From positions 29,142,502 to 29,206,501 of the forward strand of contig JAQNBH010000003.1 of the NCBI GenBank assembly GCA_028752905.1: a stretch of DNA of 64,000 bases. The letters are read 5' to 3'. Positions 24,568 through 38,208 of this stretch are shown piece after piece (position 1 is the stretch's first letter; each line of letters opens with the position of its first letter). Origin of the DNA: Cladorhizidae sp. MBARI D1340-BT2. Lineage: Eukaryota > Porifera > Demospongiae > Poecilosclerida > Cladorhizidae. The notes beneath the pieces are model-generated. The model made no database searches. It saw nothing but the letters and a program-made list of their open reading frames with translations, and was not told the origin of the DNA. A program made the translations under genes and the position numbers.

Positions 24568-25476
24568 AAAAACCACTACATTTATTGATAATCTGTTGAC
24601 ATGTTGCAGATAAGGGCCTTCTCTATCAGTTGACAAAATCTGGGACTTTGGTCTTGTTAATTAGGGCAGTTATGAATTGTACTCTTACTTGATGCTAAAC
24701 ATGTTTAGCTTCGTAGATTATCCACACTTCACTGAATAGACTTGATGTATAGCTATTAAGATAGGACTCTCTAAGTGCTCTCTCTTGATACCAAACATCC
24801 ATATATTCTGCACACTTCACTGTAGTGGACTTGCAAGATAGGTATCTCTCAGTGTTCTCTATCTTGAGCTAAACATGTTAGCTTCATAGATTCTCCACAC
24901 TTCACTGAATAGACTTGATATATAGCTCTAAAGGTAGGCCTCTCTGTGTTCTCTCTCTTGATACCAAACATCCGTATATTCTGCATACATAGAATCACAA
25001 GATAGGTTTCTCTATGTGTTCTCTATCTTGATGCTAAACAGGTTAGCTTCATAGATTCTCCACACTTCACTGTATAAACTTGATATATAGCTATTAAGAT
25101 AGGTCTCTCCCTGTGCTCTCTGTTGATATCAAACATCCATAATATTCTGCACACTTCACTGTAATGGACTTGATATGATTCGAATGATAGGTTTCATTAT
25201 GTGTTCTCTATCTTGATATTTGCCCTAATTTGGTCTATATGTTTCTCATTTCCCCCCCAAAAATCTTGCTTTTTTGCCGTAAAGCTCATAACTTTTCTAC
25301 ACTTTACCCAAAAAAGAAATTATTTATATCACCGGAGAGCCCTTCTAATTATCTGTCTTTTGTACGTGCCAAAATTTTGATTACTCTAAGTATTAGCAAG
25401 TTATGGTGATTTGAAGTGGTAAGGTTTGCGATCTTTCCTGGCGTTTTCCAGTTGCCAAAGCGGTGGCCTGCCAGTG
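24568..25476 (+). repeat. Monomer 28, L/S mosaic with 379G, 909 bp
   Basis: L-type 379G but short and S-type from the indel onward, so the switch lies between unit 379 and 575. Pairs with monomer 40. Confidence 0.97.
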
Positions 25477-26385
25477 AAAAACCACTACATTTATTGATAA
25501 TCTGTTGACATGTTGCAGATAAGGGCCTTCTCTATCAGTTGACAAAATCTGGGACTTTGGTCTTGTTAATTAGGGCAGTTATGAATTGTACTCTTACTTG
25601 ATGCTAAACATGTTTAGCTTCGTAGATTATCCACACTTCACTGAATAGACTTGATGTATAGCTATTAAGATAGGACTCTCTAAGTGCTCTCTCTTGATAC
25701 CAAACATCCATATATTCTGCACACTTCACTGTAGTGGACTTGCAAGATAGGTATCTCTCAGTGTTCTCTATCTTGAGCTAAACATGTTAGCTTCATAGAT
25801 TCTCCACACTTCACTGAATAGACTTGATATATAGCTCTAAAGGTAGGCCTCTCTCTGTTCTCTCTCTTGATACCAAACATCCGTATATTCTGCATACATA
25901 GAATCACAAGATAGGTTTCTCTATGTGTTCTCTATCTTGATGCTAAACAGGTTAGCTTCATAGATTCTCCACACTTCACTGTATAAACTTGATATATAGC
26001 TATTAAGATAGGTCTCTCCCTGTGCTCTCTGTTGATATCAAACATCCATAATATTCTGCACACTTCACTGTAATGGACTTGATATGATTCGAATGATAGG
26101 TTTCATTATGTGTTCTCTATCTTGATATTTGCCCTAATTTGGTCTATATGTTTCTCATTTCCCCCCCAAAAATCTTGCTTTTTTGCCGTAAAGCTCATAA
26201 CGTTTCTACACTTTACCCAAAAAAGAAATTATTTATATCACCGGAGAGCCCTTCTAATTATCTGTCTTTTGTACGTGCCAAAATTTTGATTACTCTAAGT
26301 ATTAGCAAGTTATGGTGATTTGAAGTGGTAAGGTTTGCGATCTTTCCTGGCGTTTTCCAGTTGCCAAAGCGGTGGCCTGCCAGTG
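25477..26385 (+). repeat. Monomer 29, class S-g, 909 bp
   Basis: S haplotype with 729G; first monomer of the second 12-monomer block. Confidence 0.97.
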
Positions 26386-27294
26386 AAAAACCACTACATT
26401 TATTGATAATCTGTTGACATGTTGCAGATAAGGGCCTTCTCTATCAGTTGACAAAATCTGGGACTTTGGTCTTGTTAATTAGGGCAGTTATGAATTGTAC
26501 TCTTACTTGATGCTAAACATGTTTAGCTTCGTAGATTATCCACACTTCACTGAATAGACTTGATGTATAGCTATTAAGATAGGACTCTCTAAGTGCTCTC
26601 TCTTGATACCAAACATCCATATATTCTGCACACTTCACTGTAGTGGACTTGCAAGATAGGTATCTCTCAGTGTTCTCTATCTTGAGCTAAACATGTTAGC
26701 TTCATAGATTCTCCACACTTCACTGAATAGACTTGATATATAGCTCTAAAGGTAGGCCTCTCTCTGTTCTCTCTCTTGATACCAAACATCCGTATATTCT
26801 GCATACATAGAATCACAAGATAGGTTTCTCTATGTGTTCTCTATCTTGATGCTAAACAGGTTAGCTTCATAGATTCTCCACACTTCACTGTATAAACTTG
26901 ATATATAGCTATTAAGATAGGTCTCTCCCTGTGCTCTCTGTTGATATCAAACATCCATAATATTCTGCACACTTCACTGTAATGGACTTGATATGATTCG
27001 AATGATAGGTTTCATTATGTGTTCTCTATCTTGATATTTGCCCTAATTTGGTCTATATGTTTCTCATTTCCCCCCCAAAAATCTTGCTTTTTTGCCGTAA
27101 AGCTCATAACTTTTCTACACTTTACCCAAAAAAGAAATTATTTATATCACCGGAGAGCCCTTCTAATTATCTGTCTTTTGTACGTGCCAAAATTTTGATT
27201 ACTCTAAGTATTAGCAAGTTATGGTGATTTGAAGTGGTAAGGTTTGCGCTCTTTCCTGGCGTTTTCCAGTTGCCAAAGCGGTGGCCTGCCAGTG
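26386..27294 (+). repeat. Monomer 30, class S-c, 909 bp
   Basis: S haplotype with 867C. Confidence 0.97.
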
Positions 27295-28203
27295 AAAAAC
27301 CACTACATTTATTGATAATCTGTTGACATGTTGCAGATAAGGGCCTTCTCTATCAGTTGACAAAATCTGGGACTTTGGTCTTGTTAATTAGGGCAGTTAT
27401 GAATTGTACTCTTACTTGATGCTAAACATGTTTAGCTTCGTAGATTATCCACACTTCACTGAATAGACTTGATGTATAGCTATTAAGATAGGACTCTCTA
27501 AGTGCTCTCTCTTGATACCAAACATCCATATATTCTGCACACTTCACTGTAGTGGACTTGCAAGATAGGTATCTCTCAGTGTTCTCTATCTTGAGCTAAA
27601 CATGTTAGCTTCATAGATTCTCCACACTTCACTGAATAGACTTGATATATAGCTCTAAAGGTAGGCCTCTCTCTGTTCTCTCTCTTGATACCAAACATCC
27701 GTATATTCTGCATACATAGAATCACAAGATAGGTTTCTCTATGTGTTCTCTATCTTGATGCTAAACAGGTTAGCTTCATAGATTCTCCACACTTCACTGT
27801 ATAAACTTGATATATAGCTATTAAGATAGGTCTCTCCCTGTGCTCTCTGTTGATATCAAACATCCATAATATTCTGCACACTTCACTGTAATGGACTTGA
27901 TATGATTCGAATGATAGGTTTCATTATGTGTTCTCTATCTTGATATTTGCCCTAATTTGGTCTATATGTTTCTCATTTCCCCCCCAAAAATCTTGCTTTT
28001 TTGCCGTAAAGCTCATAACGTTTCTACACTTTACCCAAAAAAGAAATTTTTTATATCACCGGAGAGCCCTTCTAATTATCTGTCTTTTGTACGTGCCAAA
28101 ATTTTGATTACTCTAAGTATTAGCAAGTTATGGTGATTTGAAGTGGTAAGGTTTGCGATCTTTCCTGGCGTTTTCCAGTTGCCAAAGCGGTGGCCTGCCA
28201 GTG
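27295..28203 (+). repeat. Monomer 31, class S-g with 758T, 909 bp
   Basis: 729G with 758T, as in monomer 19. Confidence 0.97.
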
Positions 28204-29112
28204 AAAAACCACTACATTTATTGATAATCTGTTGACATGTTGCAGATAAGGGCCTTCTCTATCAGTTGACAAAATCTGGGACTTTGGTCTTGTTAATTAG
28301 GGCAGTTATGAATTGTACTCTTACTTGATGCTAAACATGTTTAGCTTCGTAGATTATCCACACTTCACTGAATAGACTTGATGTATAGCTATTAAGATAG
28401 GACTCTCTAAGTGCTCTCTCTTGATACCAAACATCCATATATTCTGCACACTTCACTGTAGTGGACTTGCAAGATAGGTATCTCTCAGTGTTCTCTATCT
28501 TGAGCTAAACATGTTAGCTTCATAGATTCTCCACACTTCACTGAATAGACTTGATATATAGCTCTAAAGGTAGGCCTCTCTCTGTTCTCTCTCTTGATAC
28601 CAAACATCCGTATATTCTGCATACATAGAATCACAAGATAGGTTTCTCTATGTGTTCTCTATCTTGATGCTAAACAGGTTAGCTTCATAGATTCTCCACA
28701 CTTCACTGTATAAACTTGATATATAGCTATTAAGATAGGTCTCTCCCTGTGCTCTCTGTTGATATCAAACATCCATAATATTCTGCACACTTCACTGTAA
28801 TGGACTTGATATGATTCGAATGATAGGTTTCATTATGTGTTCTCTATCTTGATATTTGCCCTAATTTGGTCTATATGTTTCTCATTTCCCCCCCAAAAAT
28901 CTTGCTTTTTTGCCGTAAAGCTCATAACTTTTCTACACTTTACCCAAAAAAGAAATTATTTATATCACCGGAGAGCCCTTCTAATTATCTGTCTTTTGTA
29001 CGTGCCAAAATTTTGATTACTCTAAGTATTAGCAAGTTATGGTGATTTGAAGTGGTAAGGTTTGCGCTCTTTCCTGGCGTTTTCCAGTTGCCAAAGCGGT
29101 GGCCTGCCAGTG
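28204..29112 (+). repeat. Monomer 32, class S-c, 909 bp
   Basis: S haplotype with 867C. Confidence 0.97.
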
Positions 29113-30021
29113 AAAAACCACTACATTTATTGATAATCTGTTGACATGTTGCAGATAAGGGCCTTCTCTATCAGTTGACAAAATCTGGGACTTTGGTCTT
29201 GTTAATTAGGGCAGTTATGAATTGTACTCTTACTTGATGCTAAACATGTTTAGCTTCGTAGATTATCCACACTTCACTGAATAGACTTGATGTATAGCTA
29301 TTAAGATAGGACTCTCTAAGTGCTCTCTCTTGATACCAAACATCCATATATTCTGCACACTTCACTGTAGTGGACTTGCAAGATAGGTATCTCTCAGTGT
29401 TCTCTATCTTGAGCTAAACATGTTAGCTTCATAGATTCTCCACACTTCACTGAATAGACTTGATATATAGCTCTAAAGGTAGGCCTCTCTCTGTTCTCTC
29501 TCTTGATACCAAACATCCGTATATTCTGCATACATAGAATCACAAGATAGGTTTCTCTATGTGTTCTCTATCTTGATGCTAAACAGGTTAGCTTCATAGA
29601 TTCTCCACACTTCACTGTATAAACTTGATATATAGCTATTAAGATAGCTCTCTCCCTGTGCTCTCTGTTGATATCAAACATCCATAATATTCTGCACACT
29701 TCACTGTAATGGACTTGATATGATTCGAATGATAGGTTTCATTATGTGTTCTCTATCTTGATATTTGCCCTAATTTGGTCTATATGTTTCTCATTTCCCC
29801 CCCAAAAATCTTGCTTTTTTGCCGTAAAGCTCATAACTTTTCTACACTTTACCCAAAAAAGAAATTTTTTATATCACCGGAGAGCCCTTCTAATTATCTG
29901 TCTTTTGTACGTGCCAAAATTTTGATTACTCTAAGTATTAGCAAGTTATGGTGATTTGAAGTGGTAAGGTTTGCGATCTTTCCTGGCGTTTTCCAGTTGC
30001 CAAAGCGGTGGCCTGCCAGTG
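29113..30021 (+). repeat. Monomer 33, class S with 536C and 758T, 909 bp
   Basis: Carries the rare 536C shared only with monomer 21. Confidence 0.97.
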
Positions 30022-30930
30022 AAAAACCACTACATTTATTGATAATCTGTTGACATGTTGCAGATAAGGGCCTTCTCTATCAGTTGACAAAATCTGGGAC
30101 TTTGGTCTTGTTAATTAGGGCAGTTATGAATTGTACTCTTACTTGATGCTAAACATGTTTAGCTTCGTAGATTATCCACACTTCACTGAATAGACTTGAT
30201 GTATAGCTATTAAGATAGGACTCTCTAAGTGCTCTCTCTTGATACCAAACATCCATATATTCTGCACACTTCACTGTAGTGGACTTGCAAGATAGGTATC
30301 TCTCAGTGTTCTCTATCTTGAGCTAAACATGTTAGCTTCATAGATTCTCCACACTTCACTGAATAGACTTGATATATAGCTCTAAAGGTAGGCCTCTCTC
30401 TGTTCTCTCTCTTGATACCAAACATCCGTATATTCTGCATACATAGAATCACAAGATAGGTTTCTCTATGTGTTCTCTATCTTGATGCTAAACAGGTTAG
30501 CTTCATAGATTCTCCACACTTCACTGTATAAACTTGATATATAGCTATTAAGATAGGTCTCTCCCTGTGCTCTCTGTTGATATCAAACATCCATAATATT
30601 CTGCACACTTCACTGTAATGGACTTGATATGATTCGAATGATAGGTTTCATTATGTGTTCTCTATCTTGATATTTGCCCTAATTTGGTCTATATGTTTCT
30701 CATTTCCCCCCCAAAAATCTTGCTTTTTTGCCGTAAAGCTCATAACTTTGCTATACTTTACCCAAAAAAGAAATTATTTATATCACCGGAGAGCCCTTCT
30801 AATTATCTGTCTTTTGTACGTGCCAAAATTTTGATTACTCTAAGTATTAGCAAGTTATGGTGATTTGAAGTGGTAAGGTTTGCGATCTTTCCTGGCGTTT
30901 TCCAGTTGCCAAAGCGGTGGCCTGCCAGTG
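30022..30930 (+). repeat. Monomer 34, class S with 732G and 736T, 909 bp
   Basis: AACTTTGCTATAC variant, as in monomer 22. Confidence 0.97.
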
Positions 30931-31839
30931 AAAAACCACTACATTTATTGATAATCTGTTGACATGTTGCAGATAAGGGCCTTCTCTATCAGTTGACAAA
31001 ATCTGGGACTTTGGTCTTGTTAATTAGGGCAGTTATGAATTGTACTCTTACTTGATGCTAAACATGTTTAGCTTCGTAGATTATCCACACTTCACTGAAT
31101 AGACTTGATGTATAGCTATTAAGATAGGACTCTCTAAGTGCTCTCTCTTGATACCAAACATCCATATATTCTGCACACTTCACTGTAGTGGACTTGCAAG
31201 ATAGGTATCTCTCAGTGTTCTCTATCTTGAGCTAAACATGTTAGCTTCATAGATTCTCCACACTTCACTGAATAGACTTGATATATAGCTCTAAAGGTAG
31301 GCCTCTCTCTGTTCTCTCTCTTGATACCAAACATCCGTATATTCTGCATACATAGAATCACAAGATAGGTTTCTCTATGTGTTCTCTATCTTGATGCTAA
31401 ACAGGTTAGCTTCATAGATTCTCCACACTTCACTGTATAAACTTGATATATAGCTATTAAGATAGGTCTCTCCCTGTGCTCTCTGTTGATATCAAACATC
31501 CATAATATTCTGCACACTTCACTGTAATGGACTTGATATGATTCGAATGATAGGTTTCATTATGTGTTCTCTATCTTGATATTTGCCCTAATTTGGTCTA
31601 TATGTTTCTCATTTCCCCCCCAAAAATCTTGCTTTTTTGCCGTAAAGCTCATAACGTTTCTACACTTTACCCAAAAAAGAAATTATTTATATCACCGGAG
31701 AGCCCTTCTAATTATCTGTCTTTTGTACGTGCCAAAATTTTGATTACTCTAAGTATTAGCAAGTTATGGTGATTTGAAGTGGTAAGGTTTGCGATCTTTC
31801 CTGGCGTTTTCCAGTTGCCAAAGCGGTGGCCTGCCAGTG
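30931..31839 (+). repeat. Monomer 35, class S-g, 909 bp
   Basis: S haplotype with 729G; the last unit in the window with 729G. Confidence 0.97.
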
Positions 31840-32751
31840 AAAAACCACTACATTTATTGATAATCTGTTGACATGTTGCAGATAAGGGCCTTCTCTATCA
31901 GTTGACAAAATCTGGGACTTTGGTCTTGTTAATTAGGGCAGTTATGAATTGTACTCTTACTTGATGCTAAACATGTTTAGCTTCGTAGATTATCCACACT
32001 TCACTGAATAGACTTGATGTATAGCTATTAAGATAGGACTCTCTAAGTGCTCTCTCTTGATACCAAACATCCATATATTCTGCACACTTCACTGTAGTGG
32101 ACTTGCAAGATAGGTATCTCTCAGTGTTCTCTATCTTGAGCTAAACATGTTAGCTTCATAGATTCTCCACACTTCACTGAATAGACTTGATATATAGCTC
32201 TAAAGGTAGGCCTCTCTGTGTTCTCTCTCTTGATACCAAACATCCGTATATTCTGCATACATAGAATCACAAGATAGGTTTCTCTATGTGTTCTCTATCT
32301 TGATGCTAAACAGGTTAGCTTCATAGATTCTCCACACTTCACTGTATAAACTTGATATATAGCTATTAAGATAGGTCTCTCCCTGTGCTCTCTGTTGATA
32401 TCAAACATCCATAATAATATTCTGCACACTTCACTGTAATGGACTTGATATGATTCGAATGATAGGTTTCATTATGTGTTCTCTATCTTGATATTTGCCC
32501 TAATTTGGTCTCTATGTTTCTCATTTCCCCCCCAAAAATCTTGCTTTTTTGCCGTAAAGCTCATAACTTTTCTACACTTTACCCAAAAAAGAAATTTTTT
32601 ATATCACCTGATAGCCCTTCTAATTATCTGTCTTTTGTACGTGCCAAAATTTTGATTACTCTAAGTATTAGCAAGTTATGGTGATTTGAAGTGGTAAGGT
32701 TTGCGATCTTTCCTGGCGTTTTCCAGTTGCCAAAGCGGTGGCCTGCCAGTG
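31840..32751 (+). repeat. Monomer 36, class L, 912 bp
   Basis: Full L haplotype, pairs with monomer 24. Confidence 0.97.
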
Positions 32752-33660
32752 AAAAACCACTACATTTATTGATAATCTGTTGACATGTTGCAGATAAGGG
32801 CCTTCTCTATCAGTTGACAAAATCTGGGACTTTGGTCTTGTTAATTAGGGCAGTTATGAATTGTACTCTTACTTGATGCTAAACATGTTTAGCTTCGTAG
32901 ATTATCCACACTTCACTGAATAGACTTGATGTATAGCTATTAAGATAGGACTCTCTAAGTGCTCTCTCTTGATACCAAACATCCATATATTCTGCACACT
33001 TCACTGTAGTGGACTTGCAAGATAGGTATCTCTCAGTGTTCTCTATCTTGAGCTAAACATGTTAGCTTCATAGATTCTCCACACTTCACTGAATAGACTT
33101 GATATATAGCTCTAAAGGTAGGCCTCTCTCTGTTCTCTCTCTTGATACCAAACATCCGTATATTCTGCATACATAGAATCACAAGATAGGTTTCTCTATG
33201 TGTTCTCTATCTTGATGCTAAACAGGTTAGCTTCATAGATTCTCCACACTTCACTGTATAAACTTGATATATAGCTATTAAGATAGGTCTCTCCCTGTGC
33301 TCTCTGTTGATATCAAACATCCATAATATTCTGCACACTTCACTGTAATGGACTTGATATGATTCGAATGATAGGTTTCATTATGTGTTCTCTATCTTGA
33401 TATTTGCCCTAATTTGGTCTATATGTTTCTCATTTCCCCCCCAAAAATCTTGCTTTTTTGCCGTAAAGCTCATAACTTTTCTACACTTTACCCAAAAAAG
33501 AAATTATTTATATCACCTGAGAGCCCTTCTAATTATCTGTCTTTTGTACGTGCCAAAATTTTGATTACTCTAAGTATTAGCAAGTTATGGTGATTTGAAG
33601 TGGTAAGGTTTGCGATCTTTCCTGGCGTTTTCCAGTTGCCAAAGCGGTGGCCTGCCAGTG
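32752..33660 (+). repeat. Monomer 37, class S with 770T only, 909 bp
   Basis: CACCTGAGAG, as in monomer 25. Confidence 0.97.
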
Positions 33661-34569
33661 AAAAACCACTACATTTATTGATAATCTGTTGACATGTTGC
33701 AGATAAGGGCCTTCTCTATCAGTTGACAAAATCTGGGACTTTGGTCTTGTTAATTAGGGCAGTTATGAATTGTACTCTTACTTGATGCTAAACATGTTTA
33801 GCTTCGTAGATTATCCACACTTCACTGAATAGACTTGATGTATAGCTATTAAGATAGGACTCTCTAAGTGCTCTCTCTTGATACCAAACATCCATATATT
33901 CTGCACACTTCACTGTAGTGGACTTGCAAGATAGGTATCTCTCAGTGTTCTCTATCTTGAGCTAAATATGTTAGCTTCATAGATTCTCCACACTTCACTG
34001 AATAGACTTGATATATAGCTCTAAAGGTAGGCCTCTCTCTGTTCTCTCTCTTGATACCAAACATCCGTATATTCTGCATACATAGAATCACAAGATAGGT
34101 TTCTCTATGTGTTCTCTATCTTGATGCTAAACAGGTTAGCTTCATAGATTCTCCACACTTCACTGTATAAACTTGATATATAGCTATTAAGATAGGTCTC
34201 TCCCTGTGCTCTCTGTTGATATCAAACATCCATAATATTCTGCACACTTCACTGTAATGGACTTGATATGATTCGAATGATAGGTTTCATTATGTGTTCT
34301 CTATCTTGATATTTGCCCTAATTTGGTCTATATGTTTCTCATTTCCCCCCCAAAAATCTTGCTTTTTTGCCGTAAAGCTCATAACTTTTCTACACTTTAC
34401 CCAAAAAAGAAATTTTTTATATCACCGGATAGCCCTTCTAATTATCTGTCTTTTGTACGTGCCAAAATTTTGATTACTCTAAGTATTAGCAAGTTATGGT
34501 GATTTGAAGTGGTAAGGTTTGCGCTCTTTCCTGGCGTTTTCCAGTTGCCAAAGCGGTGGCCTGCCAGTG
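33661..34569 (+). repeat. Monomer 38, class R with 307T, 909 bp
   Basis: GCTAAATATG in A2, 758T, 773T, 867C; differs from monomer 26 by A at 34412. Confidence 0.97.
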
Positions 34570-35478
34570 AAAAACCACTACATTTATTGATAATCTGTTG
34601 ACATGTTGCAGATAAGGGCCTTCTCTATCAGTTGACAAAATCTGGGACTTTGGTCTTGTTAATTAGGGCAGTTATGAATTGTACTCTTACTTGATGCTAA
34701 ACATGTTTAGCTTCGTAGATTATCCACACTTCACTGAATAGACTTGATGTATAGCTATTAAGATAGGACTCTCTAAGTGCTCTCTCTTGATACCAAACAT
34801 CCATATATTCTGCACACTTCACTGTAGTGGACTTGCAAGATAGGTATCTCTCAGTGTTCTCTATCTTGAGCTAAACATGTTAGCTTCATAGATTCTCCAC
34901 ACTTCACTGAATAGACTTGATATATAGCTCTAAAGGTAGGCCTCTCTCTGTTCTCTCTCTTGATACCAAACATCCGTATATTCTGCATACATAGAATCAC
35001 AAGATAGGTTTCTCTATGTGTTCTCTATCTTGATGCTAAACAGGTTAGCTTCATAGATTCTCCACACTTCACTGTATAAACTTGATATATAGCTATTAAG
35101 ATAGGTCTCTCCCTGTGCTCTCTGTTGATATCAAACATCCATAATATTCTGCACACTTCACTGTAATGGACTTGATATGATTCGAATGATAGGTTTCATT
35201 ATGTGTTCTCTATCTTGATATTTGCCCTAATTTGGTCTATATGTTTCTCATTTCCCCCCCAAAAATCTTGCTTTTTTGCCGTAAAGCTCATAACTTTTCT
35301 ACACTTTACCCAAAAAAGAAATTATTTATATCACCGGAGAGCCCTTCTAATTATCTGTCTTTTGTACGTGCCAAAATTTTGATTACTCTAAGTATTAGCA
35401 AGTTATGGTGATTTGAAGTGGTAAGGTTTGCGATCTTTCCTGGCGTTTTCCAGTTGCCAAAGCGGTGGCCTGCCAGTG
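34570..35478 (+). repeat. Monomer 39, class S, 909 bp
   Basis: Plain S haplotype, pairs with monomer 27. Confidence 0.97.
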
Positions 35479-36387
35479 AAAAACCACTACATTTATTGAT
35501 AATCTGTTGACATGTTGCAGATAAGGGCCTTCTCTATCAGTTGACAAAATCTGGGACTTTGGTCTTGTTAATTAGGGCAGTTATGAATTGTACTCTTACT
35601 TGATGCTAAACATGTTTAGCTTCGTAGATTATCCACACTTCACTGAATAGACTTGATGTATAGCTATTAAGATAGGACTCTCTAAGTGCTCTCTCTTGAT
35701 ACCAAACATCCATATATTCTGCACACTTCACTGTAGTGGACTTGCAAGATAGGTATCTCTCAGTGTTCTCTATCTTGAGCTAAACATGTTAGCTTCATAG
35801 ATTCTCCACACTTCACTGAATAGACTTGATATATAGCTCTAAAGGTAGGCCTCTCTGTGTTCTCTCTCTTGATACCAAACATCCGTATATTCTGCATACA
35901 TAGAATCACAAGATAGGTTTCTCTATGTGTTCTCTATCTTGATGCTAAACAGGTTAGCTTCATAGATTCTCCACACTTCACTGTATAAACTTGATATATA
36001 GCTATTAAGATAGGTCTCTCCCTGTGCTCTCTGTTGATATCAAACATCCATAATATTCTGCACACTTCACTGTAATGGACTTGATATGATTCGAATGATA
36101 GGTTTCATTATGTGTTCTCTATCTTGATATTTGCCCTAATTTGGTCTATATGTTTCTCATTTCCCCCCCAAAAATCTTGCTTTTTTGCCGTAAAGCTCAT
36201 AACTTTTCTACACTTTACCCAAAAAAGAAATTATTTATATCACCGGAGAGCCCTTCTAATTATCTGTCTTTTGTACGTGCCAAAATTTTGATTACTCTAA
36301 GTATTAGCAAGTTATGGTGATTTGAAGTGGTAAGGTTTGCGATCTTTCCTGGCGTTTTCCAGTTGCCAAAGCGGTGGCCTGCCAGTG
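35479..36387 (+). repeat. Monomer 40, L/S mosaic with 379G, 909 bp
   Basis: Same mosaic as monomer 28; last monomer of the second 12-monomer block. Confidence 0.97.
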
Positions 36388-37299
36388 AAAAACCACTACA
36401 TTTATTGATAATCTGTTGACATGTTGCAGATAAGGGCCTTCTCTATCAGTTGACAAAATCTGGGACTTTGGTCTTGTTAATTAGGGCAGTTATGAATTGT
36501 ACTCTTACTTGATGCTAAACATGTTTAGCTTCGTAGATTATCCACACTTCACTGAATAGACTTGATGTATAGCTATTAAGATAGGACTCTCTAAGTGCTC
36601 TCTCTTGATACCAAACATCCATATATTCTGCACACTTCACTGTAGTGGACTTGCAAGATAGGTATCTCTCAGTGTTCTCTATCTTGAGCTAAACATGTTA
36701 GCTTCATAGATTCTCCACACTTCACTGAATAGACTTGATATATAGCTCTAAAGGTAGGCCTCTCTGTGTTCTCTCTCTTGATACCAAACATCCGTATATT
36801 CTGCATACATAGAATCACAAGATAGGTTTCTCTATGTGTTCTCTATCTTGATGCTAAACAGGTTAGCTTCATAGATTCTCCACACTTCACTGTATAAACT
36901 TGATATATAGCTATTAAGATAGGTCTCTCCCTGTGCTCTCTGTTGATATCAAACATCCATAATAATATTCTGCACACTTCACTGTAATGGACTTGATATG
37001 ATTCGAATGATAGGTTTCATTATGTGTTCTCTATCTTGATATTTGCCCTAATTTGGTCTCTATGTTTCTCATTTCCCCCCCAAAAATCTTGCTTTTTTGC
37101 CGTAAAGCTCATAACTTTTCTACACTTTACCCAAAAAAGAAATTTTTTATATCACCTGATAGCCCTTCTAATTATCTGTCTTTTGTACGTGCCAAAATTT
37201 TGATTACTCTAAGTATTAGCAAGTTATGGTGATTTGAAGTGGTAAGGTTTGCGATCTTTCCTGGCGTTTTCCAGTTGCCAAAGCGGTGGCCTGCCAGTG
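36388..37299 (+). repeat. Monomer 41, class L, 912 bp
   Basis: Full L haplotype; first unit past the duplication. Confidence 0.97.
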
Positions 37300-38208
37300 A
37301 AAAACCACTACATTTATTGATAATCTGTTGACATGTTGCAGATAAGGGCCTTCTCTATCAGTTGACAAAATCTGGGACTTTGGTCTTGTTAATTAGGGCA
37401 GTTATGAATTGTACTCTTACTTGATGCTAAACATGTTTAGCTTCGTAGATTATCCACACTTCACTGAATAGACTTGATGTATAGCTATTAAGATAGGACT
37501 CTCTAAGTGCTCTCTCTTGATACCAAACATCCATATATTCTGCACACTTCACTGTAGTGGACTTGCAAGATAGGTATCTCTCAGTGTTCTCTATCTTGAG
37601 CTAAACATGTTAGCTTCATAGATTCTCCACACTTCACTGAATAGACTTGATATATAGCTCTAAAGGTAGGCCTCTCTCTGTTCTCTCTCTTGATACCAAA
37701 CATCCGTATATTCTGCATACATAGAATCACAAGATAGGTTTCTCTATGTGTTCTCTATCTTGATGCTAAACAGGTTAGCTTCATAGATTCTCCACACTTC
37801 ACTGTATAAACTTGATATATAGCTATTAAGATAGGTCTCTCCCTGTGCTCTCTGTTGATATCAAACATCCATAATATTCTGCACACTTCACTGTAATGGA
37901 CTTGATATGATTCGAATGATAGGTTTCATTATGTGTTCTCTATCTTGATATTTGCCCTAATTTGGTCTATATGTTTCTCATTTCCCCCCCAAAAATCTTG
38001 CTTTTTTGCCGTAAAGCTCATAACTTTTCTACACTTTACCCAAAAAAGAAATTATTTATATCACCGGAGAGCCCTTCTAATTATCTGTCTTTTGTACGTG
38101 CCAAAATTTTGATTACTCTAAGTATTAGCAAGTTATGGTGATTTGAAGTGGTAAGGTTTGCGATCTTTCCTGGCGTTTTCCAGTTGCCAAAGCGGTGGCC
38201 TGCCAGTG
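37300..38208 (+). repeat. Monomer 42, class S, 909 bp
   Basis: Plain S haplotype. Confidence 0.97.

Larger units (their letters stand above)
14566..25476 (+). repeat. 12-monomer higher-order block, copy 1 (10,911 bp)
   Basis: The order of variants is S-g, S-c, S-g with 758T, S-c, 536C with 758T, 732G+736T, S-g, L, 770T alone, R with 307T, S, then S with 379G. The same twelve follow in the same order from 25477. Rare variants (536C, 307T, 770T alone, 379G in a short unit) at matching places make chance impossible. Identity can extend at most from about 14427 to about 25854, because monomers outside differ. Confidence 0.95.
25477..36387 (+). repeat. 12-monomer higher-order block, copy 2 (10,911 bp)
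   Basis: Same length and monomer order as the preceding 10,911 bp. The one difference I noticed is A at 34412 where copy 1 has T at 23501. It is followed directly by an L unit at 36388, not by a third copy. Near-identity over this length implies a very recent tandem duplication, or an assembly duplication. Confidence 0.95.
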
